Source: Planctomycetota bacterium
Lineage (GTDB): Bacteria; Planctomycetota; B15-G4; JADJEK01
NCBI GenBank assembly: GCA_016709145.1
Contig: JADJEK010000015.1
Coordinates: 1 to 64,000 of the forward strand
Reading direction: 5' to 3'
DNA length: 64,000 bases
Position 1 is the first letter of the stretch. The number at the start of each line of letters is the position of its first letter. A program made the translations under genes and the position numbers. The notes below the pieces were generated by a model. The model saw only the letters and a list, made by a program, of their open reading frames with translations, was not told the origin of the DNA and searched no databases. Below, piece after piece: positions 16,638 to 26,900 of this stretch.

Positions 16638-17222
16638 TTAGCTCGACGTGCCCGCAGCGAGGGCGAGCTTCCTGTCGTAGTACGCGACCTTGCGCTGCCA
16701 CTTCCTGACTCGGTTCTGCACTCGCTTCAAGTCCGACAACGCGCGATCGAGCGCCTCGCGGGCTCGACGCTCGCGCTTCTCGACCAGCCGCTGCGTGCAG
16801 ACCTCGCGAGGTACGGTCGGCTTGGGTGGCGTCTGTCGGATCGTGAGGTCCACCCACCAGGAGCCGACGTCGTCGTACTCCCCGTGGGTCAGCGTCCCGC
16901 CGTGCGCCGACCCGCCGCTGTGTCGGTGTCCGAGGTTGTGTTGCAGCTCGTGCGCGAACACGAACGCGACGTGGCGCATCTGTCGCTCGGGGATCGTGTC
17001 GTACGGCACCAGACCAGAGCCCTGCACGTGCTGCCGAGGGAGCCGGAGCTTGATCCACGTGCCACCGATGGATGCGCAACCCGAGACGTACCCGGCCCTG
17101 CGGCTGTACTCGACCTCGATCGTTCGGTCACGTTGCGCCCCGTACGCGCGGAGCCCCGCCTCGAAGAAGCGCCGCAGGTCCGCCGTCCGGTACTTCGTTG
17201 CGTTCTTGATCTTGAGGTTCAT
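16638..17222 (-). CDS. HExxH metallopeptidase-like protein
   Basis: 194 residues. The motif FAHELQHNLGHRH (about residues 88-100) gives HExxH followed by further His residues, the zinc-binding signature of zincin or SprT-like peptidases. The last 50 residues form a basic coiled-coil-like helix (RRAREALDRALSDLKRVQNR). It may process phage or host proteins or be a structural zinc protein. It overlaps the upstream gene by ATGA-type coupling. Confidence 0.75.
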   Translation of the reverse strand: MNLKIKNATKYRTADLRRFFEAGLRAYGAQRDRTIEVEYSRRAGYVSGCASIGGTWIKLRLPRQHVQGSGLVPYDTIPERQMRHVAFVFAHELQHNLGHRHSGGSAHGGTLTHGEYDDVGSWWVDLTIRQTPPKPTVPREVCTQRLVEKRERRAREALDRALSDLKRVQNRVRKWQRKVAYYDRKLALAAGTSS

Positions 17223-17485
17223 AGCGGGAGCCCGTCATAGGATGACGCCGCGGCCACGAACTTCACACCGTGCTTGGTGTAGCCGACGTAGTAGAGCGAG
17301 TACGAGTTCACGGCATATGAGCCGCAGGGGGAGTCCGTCGTCGGCTTGTCCGTCACGGACAAGAACCCGCGATCGGCGTAGTTACCGACGCCCTTGGTGA
17401 CGCGGCGGTGGGTGGTCGAGCAACCAGCGCAGTGGTAGAGGCCCTGCGCGTGGAGCTTCATGTAGCGTGCTTCGCGTGTCGTCAT
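17219..17485 (-). CDS. Small zinc-knuckle protein
   Basis: 88 residues starting MTTREARYMKLHAQ, right after promoter, hairpin and GCGAGG. CAGCSTTHRR suggests half of a zinc site; the rest is Tyr- and Gly-rich. Heads the coupled unit 17485-15642. Confidence 0.75.
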   Translation of the reverse strand: MTTREARYMKLHAQGLYHCAGCSTTHRRVTKGVGNYADRGFLSVTDKPTTDSPCGSYAVNSYSLYYVGYTKHGVKFVAAASSYDGLPL

Positions 17486-17566
17486 CGTCGAGCCCTCGCT
17501 TGGTCGGTCCCATCACCGACACCCGCGAAGGATAGAGCGACTCGCGTGGAGTGCTACTACAAAATC
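17486..17566 (-). promoter_or_regulatory. Class-1 promoter with 5'-UTR hairpin
   Basis: Minus strand GGATTTTGTAGTAG, 18 bp, CTATCCTT; hairpin GTCGGT-GATGGG-ACCGAC at 17520-17503; then GAGGGCTCGACG and ATG 17485. The leader is nearly identical to that at 49.5 kb. Confidence 0.8.
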
Positions 17567-17922
17567 CGCTTTTCCCCCGAGGGGACGTAGGCGCACGTGC
17601 GGATCACGTGGCAGACGCTGCGGGCTGCGTTCGCCTTCGCGAGCATGTGGCGGAAGTATCGCCACCAGTGCTCCCACACGGAAGAGGGCAGACCGATCGT
17701 GGTGGCCAGCGTCGACATGAGGGGCTCGCACTCGTGCTGCACGGCCGCGAGGGTTGCCGCCGCGTAACGGCGGAGGAGAACGCTGTGGGAAGCGCACGTC
17801 ACGATGTACGTGCGCGTGGGGTTCGGGAGCGCTGGGTCCGCGACCAACATGTACTCGCCGACGTCGGTGCAACCACGGACGGAGCAGGTCGTGAAAGCCG
17901 AGGTGACGATGATGCTGCGCAT
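17557..17922 (-). CDS. Hypothetical Cys-containing helical protein
   Basis: 121 residues from ATG 17922, directly after a promoter-like element and GGAGG. The N-terminus contains CSVRGC and a second Cys with His (VTCASH), a likely zinc site; the remainder is helical with many Trp. It sits between the polyvalent gene and the 17.5-kb promoter, which it overlaps at its 3' end. Confidence 0.7.
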   Translation of the reverse strand: MRSIIVTSAFTTCSVRGCTDVGEYMLVADPALPNPTRTYIVTCASHSVLLRRYAAATLAAVQHECEPLMSTLATTIGLPSSVWEHWWRYFRHMLAKANAARSVCHVIRTCAYVPSGEKRIL

Positions 17923-17935
17923 AGGGCCTCCACCC

Positions 17936-17975
17936 ATTAGACGCCCGTGCCTACCTCACAGGGGAGTCAAAATCC
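17936..17975 (-). promoter_or_regulatory. Class-2 promoter (hybrid form)
   Basis: Minus strand GGATTTTGAC, then GCGTCTAATGG at exactly the class-2 spacing, ending at the RBS and ATG 17922. It is embedded in the last codons of the 3078-aa gene. Confidence 0.5.
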
Positions 17976-20900
17976 GCATGCTCCGGCGTGGGGTTCCGTC
18001 GACGCGCAATCGGGGTGTCCTCCACACTCCGTGTGCGCAACTCCAACTCCGCCATGCGCGCGATCTCCTGCCTGGTCGCGGGCACGATGAACTGTTGGTC
18101 CGCCGGTATCCGCGACGCGAGCGCTTCCACCACCTCCTCTGGAGGCTTACCCCCAACGAGGTACCAGTGGTGATGCTTCCCGTGCTTCCCGTCCCTGTCC
18201 TGGAGCAGCACAGCAACGATTCTGGTGTTCCCGTGCCAACGCACGTCACGAAGGACGCGGGCGGACATCGCGGGGGCGGTACGAGGTCGACGAAGTGCGC
18301 GAGTCAGACGGTCGATCGCTGCGCGATACGCGGAGCGCGCTCGGGTGGTGGCTCCGTGCACGAGCAACTCGTTGGTCGCAAGCCGGTGATTGCCCCTATA
18401 CGGAGCCAGCCGCTGCTCTACCTGCTGTGTGTTCGCCCCTGGGGCTACCTCCGAATTGTGCTTGAGTAGCGCCCTCCACCAGTCTTCGGTGAAGTAGACG
18501 TCATCCTCGGCGGCCGAGAGTTCGTACGCCAACGAGTGATTCGCTGCGTTCCCTCGAAGTGAGTGCGCGTAGTAGATCGCGCTGCGAGCAAACGACGCAC
18601 GCAACGCGTCGGTCACCAACTCGCGGATCCGTCGCGTGTACGCCTCGCTGCCGTCACCAGCCGATGTCAGATGGAACGTCACCTTGTCGACCGCATCGTC
18701 GAACCGCTTCTTCTCCCTCTGCTTGATCTCGTCAGGGAGCACGAGCGGCACACCCATCGCGAGCAGTCCGGGAGTCAGGGACGCGCGCATTTTGGGTGTC
18801 GCACGGACGATGTTGTACGTGATGTCATCTTCGTCGGCGACCTGGTCGCGCAACGTCGCCGAGACCACCACGAGCAGGATGTTTCCTCCCGCATTCGCGC
18901 TCCCGGCGTTCAACGCCACCGCCGGGGTGTTCCCGAAGTAGACACCGCCATAGGACGTCAGGTCGTCCCCGTGCTCCGACGCCGTGGAGTGTTGCCCGCG
19001 CACGGGGGGTTTCGCGAGCAGCCCGTACGAGAGGATGCGCTGAAGCGCCCACGCGGGGGCTGCGTGGTAGTAGAGCCGCCGATCCTTCTCCGCGCCGGCA
19101 TACCGCTCGGAGATCCTCCAGCCTTTGGGGTGCGCATCATCGGGCAGCGGCTCTGCGGCAGGGGAAACGAAGTCGAGGTAGTCCTTCTCACCCTCGAACC
19201 CTACCCGGGCGTCCGCTGGTGTGTCCTCCCAGTCCTTCTTTGCCTTGGCGCGGTCGACCGCGAGCACGCGTTCCCACGCGCGGTAGACGCGCAGGAGCGT
19301 GCGGCGTAGTCGCAGCCACGCCGCGTAGAACCGCTTCTGCGTCCGACGCCGCTCCTGCTCGCCCATGTGCGTGAACGCGCGCCCAAAGCTCGGGTACCTG
19401 GCGAGGATCGCCTGGAACCACAGCGGGAACTTCCAGTTGGTGCGCGCGAGCACACCAAGGTCGTTCACACGGAGTTGCGCCACGAACGGGTTTTCATCTC
19501 GCACCGCGGCAGCAAACTCTTTCGCAAGTGTGCGCACGTGGTCCAACTCGTCAGCGAGTGCCTGCGTGGTGTACGCGTGAACTTCGATATCCGAGTTGTA
19601 GTAACTGTCTAGGCCATCCGCAGCGCGTTGCGGCTTCCGCTTCGGGTTGGCTGTCCATGGATCGACTGCGTGTGTGATCTCGTGGCGAAGAATCGAGCGG
19701 AGTTTTCGCTCGAACCTACTGTCTTTAATGTACGTGTCGACGAGGTCCCAGAGGTCCGACGCGCTGCTTGCAGTGTTGAGACGAATGAACAAGGCACCGT
19801 CGTGAGGACTGAACCAGCCCCCAGCGTCACCGAACGCGTGGACTTTAGCGTCCCATGCGTCAGCTACGATGTTCACGGTCTTCAGCCTCGGGACCCGTTT
19901 GTCCTCCACCCACACGCGGTACGCGTAACCGAGAGTGTTGTCCTTGGCGTCGGCCACCCTGACCGCCGGTGCGCCATGTAGATCCGCGATCCCCTGCTTC
20001 ACCTTACTCACGAGGTCGTCGACCACGGCGTTCAGCGTGCGCAGCCTCGCCTTGTCGGTCCGACGCTCCTCGATCGCGCTCTCGCGCAGCCTGCGGCCGA
20101 TGTCCGTGTGCGCGGGGTCGAGACGATCCCCCGAGTGGTCGCTCACCAGCCGGATGAGCGACTGGTCTGGGATGCGCCACTCACCCAGCGCGTGCAGGCG
20201 GAGCCCCTTGTACGCGGGGTCTGCCGGCTCATACTCCAGGACCGCGACCTCACGCGGATCCACTCGCGCCAACTGCGCGGGATCCGTCAGGAAGAACAGG
20301 GGGTCGTCCTGCCCACCCGCGTGCTTTCGAGCGGCCAGGAAGTACCGCAGGATCTGCCAGCGGTACTCGCGCCGTTCACCCTCGGACATGGGCACCGCGG
20401 CGTGCGTGTACCGCATTCGCCCTTGCCCGTCCTTCCACTGACCAAGCTCCGTCACCACGACGGAACCATCCGGAAGGGTCGTCACACTAGGGTCACGGGA
20501 GCCACCAGCACGAACGATCTGCCCGTCCTGCTCGTAGAACCCGGCCATTGGGTTGTCGATGATCTTCAGCCAGCGGCGACCGTAGCGAAGGGACGCGGGC
20601 TCGGTGCCTTCACCTTCCGACCGCCCGGAGATGAAGCGCCAGATGTCGTCGAGGAAGGGCCGCGAGACCCCGTTGCTCTTGCCGTGCTCCGCCATGTGGA
20701 TCAGCCGCTCGATCGCGTCGCCCTTCTCGTCGCGGAGGACGTCGATCGCTTCCAGGAGCGTCCGCGCGATCGTGTACGCGGTGTCCGCGTCATCCGTCAG
20801 CGAGATCAGGTCGTCGGGTCCACCACCAAGCCCACGGTGGACGCCGTCGAGTTCCTTGCGCGTACGGAGCCCCTGCTTGAGCACGGCCGAGCGAGCGGTC

Positions 20901-23900
20901 GTCGTGTGGTACAAACGCTTCGGCAACGGCTGCAGGTTCTTTTCTTCAAAGAAGCTGAAGTGATAGCCGTTGCGTCGTGCCTGCTCGGTGGTCAGTCGCC
21001 CAGTGAAGAGCGCCCACTCGACCGCGCGGTTCCACTGTTGCTCACGGGCAACGTGCGCGTGGATGTCACCACCCGCCTTGTACTCGGGGACCCACTCTCG
21101 TCGCGGTGTGTCCGCGAGCTTGTGGTCCTCCTCGGGAGGGACAGCCTCGGTGAGGTCTGGCTGCGGATCCTGAATCTCCGTCCAGTCACCGACGATCGCG
21201 TCGTCGTAGTACGAGATGTGAACGAGCCCGGTGCCGCCGCGGGACACGCGCATGACCCACGGATGGTTCTGGATCGCGTCCTTCACCTCGCCCTTGTGGT
21301 GCCAGCGCGTGCGCTTCGAGTAGTCGGAGACCACCACGGACATGAGTTGTCCGGTGCTGGGGTGGAACCACCCAACGAGCGGGATCGCCGAGTCGTCGAG
21401 ACCAGGCACGAGCTTCATCTGCTCGACTTCCACGTGGATCGACGTCCCACCCTTCCAGACGTAGGCGTGCTCACCCAAGAGGAAGATCCGAGCTTCGTGG
21501 TGCGGCGGGAGAATCGTCTTCCGCAGATCCAGCAGCGAAGGGTCGACGAACAAGTCCTCGACACCGCGGTGGTTCTTCACGGTGGCGATCCAGCCCTCGT
21601 TCACTTGCGACTCCACCACGTCCTCGTACGTGGGGTCAACCAGCCGTGCACGCAACACGTCAGCGGTTCGAGATCCCTGGTACTCGTACCCGACGGACTG
21701 CGCCAATCGTTGCAGCGCTTTCTCGGTGAAGATCGGGCGGGATTGCTCACGCATGTTCTTCGCGTCATGCTCGCCGTGTGGGTACGCGTAGACATGGATC
21801 TCTCTGGGTCGCGTATCCGAGATGAACTGCCGCACAGCCGCGTGCACGAAGCTCAGGATGGGGAACACCGCCCCCTTTGCGACGGACGACGCCTGCACCT
21901 TGTCGTTCACGTAGTATTCGAGGTCCCACACGGCGGCTGTCTTTCGGAGGAAGCCGACACCGACCGCGTAGCTGACACCACCAACATCGACCGTGGTGGT
22001 GTACTTCGCCATCCCACCACCGTACTTCCACTCGATCGCCGGTCGCGCACCCGCGACGTCGAGCACCTCGTTCACTCGCTTCCTCGACTGCAGCGCGAGC
22101 ACACTCGGGTCGAACACCGCGAGCGATCGCACGTCGTGGGTGTAACCCTGCCCAGTGACCGGGTTGTGCGCGCCGGCAGGGCGCTCCCCGACGACAGCCG
22201 CTGCGAACCCAGCAGCCATCAGCACGTCACCATTGATGGTCGCCCAATCGAGACCGCTCGCATGGTGCTTGGCACCACGCAGGAAGTCCTCACCGGTGTC
22301 GCCCTCTTCCGTCATGTCGCCGGCGACGGCGAGCACGCGCTCGACGTGAGTGGGGTTCGACAAGTCGAACACCTGGTCAGGTGAGAGGTGGACGCGCGCC
22401 CGGTACTCGGTCTTCCCGTACAAGCTCGCGTACTGCACGGCCGCTTCGTCGTCCGCGCGCACGAGGAACAGCGCACCCGCGTCTCGCCCGTGCTTGCCAT
22501 GCCGGCGCAGTGCATCGAAATCCGCGTTCGAGAAGTGCGCGTACTCGACGTTCGGGTCGTAGTAGCTTGACGAGGTAGCAGCGGATTCGCTCACGAGTTC
22601 CTTGCGCTTGGGTCGGCCAAACCAACGACCTTGCCAGTACCCGTTGGATAGCCGACGCCGGTACTGCTGCGCGTGCGCAACCACCCACGCCGCAACCTTC
22701 TCGAACGTGCCTCGGATCTTCGGTACCTGGCGGACGTACCAATCATCCCCATCGGAGTGCAGCACAACGAGCGAGTCTGGCCGCACGGCCGAACCGTCGA
22801 AGATCACCTGTTCTTCCTGGTCGGTCCGGTGGTAAACACGCACACCCGCCGCCTGAAAGATCACGCACTCGCGACCGTATTCGCGGCCGGCCGCGACCTC
22901 GGCAGTACGTGCGGACTCGACTTCGAGCGCGAACGCGAACGTTCCGCCCTCCATGCTCTTTGGGTCGGCGAGTGGTGTGAACCCGAGGTCGCCCCAGGCA
23001 CCCACTCGGGGTCCCCGCTGGAAGCCCTCGTACCTGATCGCCTCCGCATGGTTGGTGAAGTGGACGAGCCACGTACTCGGAGGAAGAAGCGTCGCGGTCT
23101 CCGCGTCAAAGACGCTGAACGCGCCTTCCGCGGGGTGGTCACGGAGGATGCGGTGCATCCAACTCTTTGCCTCATCGTCATTCGAGCGGAGGTATTCGAG
23201 TACGGCCGGCCAGTGCGCAGCGAGCACGAACTCGCGGAGTGCCTTTCCGTCGAGTCCGCGTGCACGCCCGGTGGAAATCTCTGCGTTGTAGTCGACCCCC
23301 ATGTGGTCGAGCATCATGTACATGTACGGCTGCCCTAGCTGCACGACCTGCCAACGTAGCGTCTCCTCCCCTTTGTCCCGCGTGTCCTTGAACTTGCCCC
23401 ACAGCGCAGCGAGGTTCGAGGTGTATCTCTCGTCGAGGCGGGACTCGGTCTTCACGAGATCCGGATAGTCCGCGAGGACTTCAGGCTTCCCGTACAAGCT
23501 CGCGTACTGCACGGCCGCTTCGTCGTCCGCGCGCACGAGGAACACCGCACCGGCGTCTTGCCCGTTGCGACCGTGCCGGCGGAAGGACTCGAAGTCCGCA
23601 CTGGAGTAGTGGACGTACTCGGCCCCGGGGTCGTAGTAGCTCGAAGTGCTACCGCTCGCTTCGTTGACGCGCTCGATGCGTTTGGGTCGACCAACCCAGC
23701 GACCGTCGCGCGCGTAGCCCGTGGAGAGCGCCCTGCGATACTGGCCGCGGTGCGCGATCACCCAGTCTAGGACCTTCCGGAAGTCCCCGCGCAGCCCACG
23801 AACGCCAGGGACCAGCCACTCGTCACCATCGCGCTGCATCCGAATCAACGCATCGGGACGAATCGCCGACGCGTCGAAGATCACCTGCCACTCGGCGTCG

Positions 23901-26900
23901 TGCCGATGCCAGATGCGAATACCCGCGGCACGGAAGACCACTGCGTGCTTCCCGTACTTCGCGTCCGAGGCCGCTGCGTCCGGACCTTCCTGTGGCTCCT
24001 CCCCATCGGCACGGAAGGCAAACCCAAAGGTCCCGCCACGCGAATCTTCCTGGTCGGCGAACGGCGTCTTAGTCAACCCCAACCCCGAGACGTCGTCTGC
24101 AGGAGCAGCAAACTGGAATCCTTGTGTGACGATCGCGTCTGCGGCGTCCGTGAAGTGCACGAGCCACGTATCGGGCGGCAGAAGTTCGGCACTCTCCGCA
24201 TCGAGGTAGTTGATCGTCCCGAACTGGGATGTCATCGCCGAGCGCACACGCGCCAGCCAGCCCGTGTCGTCGTTCACGAGGAAGTCGTAGACCTTGGGCC
24301 ATTCACGGACGAGCAGCGCATCGGTCTCCGCGTCGTCCAACAGCTTCTCCGGCTCGATCCCGGCGCGGTCGAGGAGTATGCGCTTCCTCGGACCTTCGAA
24401 CTCGGCGAGCACCGCCTGTAGCGCCTTCGCGCCCGGATCCGCCTTGTCGCGCTCGAAGTGCCGCCAGAGACGCGCGAGGTTCGAGGTGTATCTCTCGTTG
24501 AGGATAGACTCGGTCTTCACGAGATCCGGGTAGTCCGCGAGGACTTCGGGTGGAACAGGCTCACCGCGGCGGAGCGCCTGCTTGACCAGGAGCTTGTGGT
24601 ACTTCGCGGACATCTCGACACCCGCCGGCGTTGCCTGTCCCATCTTCTTGATCTTCATGCGCGTCGAGAGCAGTTCGAGGAGGCGCATGCCGATGCCCTT
24701 GCGTTGCCACGCGCGCTCGACCCAGATCCCAGGTACGCCAAACTCGTCGCTTGCGAACCCAACGACTCGCTCGGCATGGACAGCGGCGACGCAGGGATTC
24801 TTCTCGGTGAAGCCCTGTGCACGGATCTCGTCCTGCGACATGTAGACGATGTCCCCCTTGTCATCGCGCAACCAATCAAACTCGTCATTGGGGTCTCGCT
24901 TCGCGTACCTCCGCAGCCCTGCCTCGCCACGAAACTCGACCACGCCGTTGGCGGTGTCGATCGAACCGAGTGGTTCCGTGTACTTCGAAAGCGGTACCCA
25001 CGATAGGCCACCATCTTTCTCGTAGTTCTCATACGCGCGCGATCCGATGTGCCCGGTGATCGACTTGCGAAGGAACTCACGCTGCGGGATCCGCCAGACT
25101 TCCTCGCCGTCGAGAGGAAGGTGCTCGACGAGAGCAGACTCGCTCACCGCACCGAACCGGGCAGTCGCAGCCTTCTCGACGTGATCGACAGCACGGCGCA
25201 CTGCGGTGCGTGCGGTTGGGTAGAACGTCGCAATTCGCTTGCGCACGCGCTTGCGCGTCTCCGCTGTCATGCTGTTGGCGAACTTGTCGAGTGGGTGAGT
25301 TTTCTCGCTCCCTACGTATTTGGCGTGCAACACCCCGTCGATGAAGGTGGCGACGGATGCGGTAGCCTGCATCGCGTGCTGCAGTTGAGGCACCCCAATC
25401 TGCGAGTTCCGCACGTCGTCCAGCGTCTTCGTCGTTTCGCGCGTGATCGCTCGCAGCGTCCAATCCTCCGCCATCTGGACGAAGTCCATGAATGCCTTGA
25501 GTGCCTGCGTGACGTACGCGTGGACTTCATGCTCGGAGTTGTAGTACCCCGACACCCCGCCACGGATCCGACGAGCGACAAAGCTATCGTCCGCTTTATT
25601 CTCTCGACTGCTGAAGTCGAGTGCGTGCGCGACCTCGTGCACCAACGAGTCGAGGTACCGGCGCTCCCCGGACAGGAAGGGTCCAGCTATGCGACGCGCC
25701 GTGATTGGGCTATTCCTGTCGAGATTCGTATGCAGCCGGATGTAGGGGGCATCCCCCGTGGGGATGTAGGACGCCTGCGGGCCGCTCCCATCGGCGGAGT
25801 TGTACGGCGCGATCGCCACCGCATGGATGCCGTACTTCGCTAGCTCCGGTGTGTGAAGTTCTCGGTGCCCGAACTCGATACCCCAACTACCACCAGCCGC
25901 CTTGACGTTGAGTGCTGCGATGTCCGAGGGAACGTGCAACTGTGCGTCGGCAGCAGCAGGGTCGGTCTCCGCCAACTTGGCTAGATCGAGGAACCGCTGG
26001 CGAATGTGCGACACGATCCGACGGATGAGTCGAACACGCTTGGGGTCCGCTTCGCGCTCGGTCAACGACTCCCGGGGCACACCCCAGTCGATGACGTCCT
26101 CGGGTGGCACGTGGTCAACGATGAACTGGGTGCGACCGCTCGCGATATCCGCGTCGTCCGGGTCAGGCGCGAGGTCCTGCGGGGAGACACGCACGGTCAA
26201 CATCACGTAGTCGCCGAATCGCGTGCGTGCGTTCGACGCGTACGTGTTCATCTGATTGCCGCTCGACACCGAACTCAAGTAGACACCCGCACCAGTGGAG
26301 TACATCGCATCCGTGCGCGTGCGCTTCGACGTTGCTGGGAGCAACCCGAGCTTGCGGATCTGTGGGAGGATCTTCTCGCCAGTCACGTGGTAGAGGACCA
26401 CTCGGTTGTCACCGAGGATGCTGACCAACCGAGGGCTCAACTGCCAGAACTCGATCAGCCCGTCCGTGCGCACGGACACGTTGTATTTCTCGTACAGCCA
26501 GTCATTCAGGTACGAGTAGAAGTGGTGTCGGGCATCCTGCTCCGACTTCGCGTCCTTCACTTCGGCGAAGTCACGCAGCCACTTGTCGAACGCGGGTTGG
26601 TCCACCCGCGTGTAGATGTCGGCGAGGACGCTAGCGCTCTCGGGGGTCAGCCCGCGCGCAGTCTGGGCGTCGCCCGCCGGCTGCACCAGCGCCTCGTTGA
26701 CGGCTGCGCCCTCGGGCATGGACAGTTGGAGGCGCACGCCACCCTCGTCACGGAGCGCGGCACCTCCACGTGAGAACACGTAACCGGTCTCGTCGGCAAC
26801 ACGCTGCAGAACACGCGACTGCGCTCGCACCCGGGAGTTCCTGCGCATGCCGCGTTCTTCCACACCATGCCGGACCACGTCGGCAAAGACCGCGCGAGGG

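Noticed and set aside
20108..22384. Long plus-strand open frames opposite the polyvalent gene
   Set aside because: Arg/His/Val-rich shadow frames typical of GC-rich DNA; no RBS, while the minus frame has recognisable domains.
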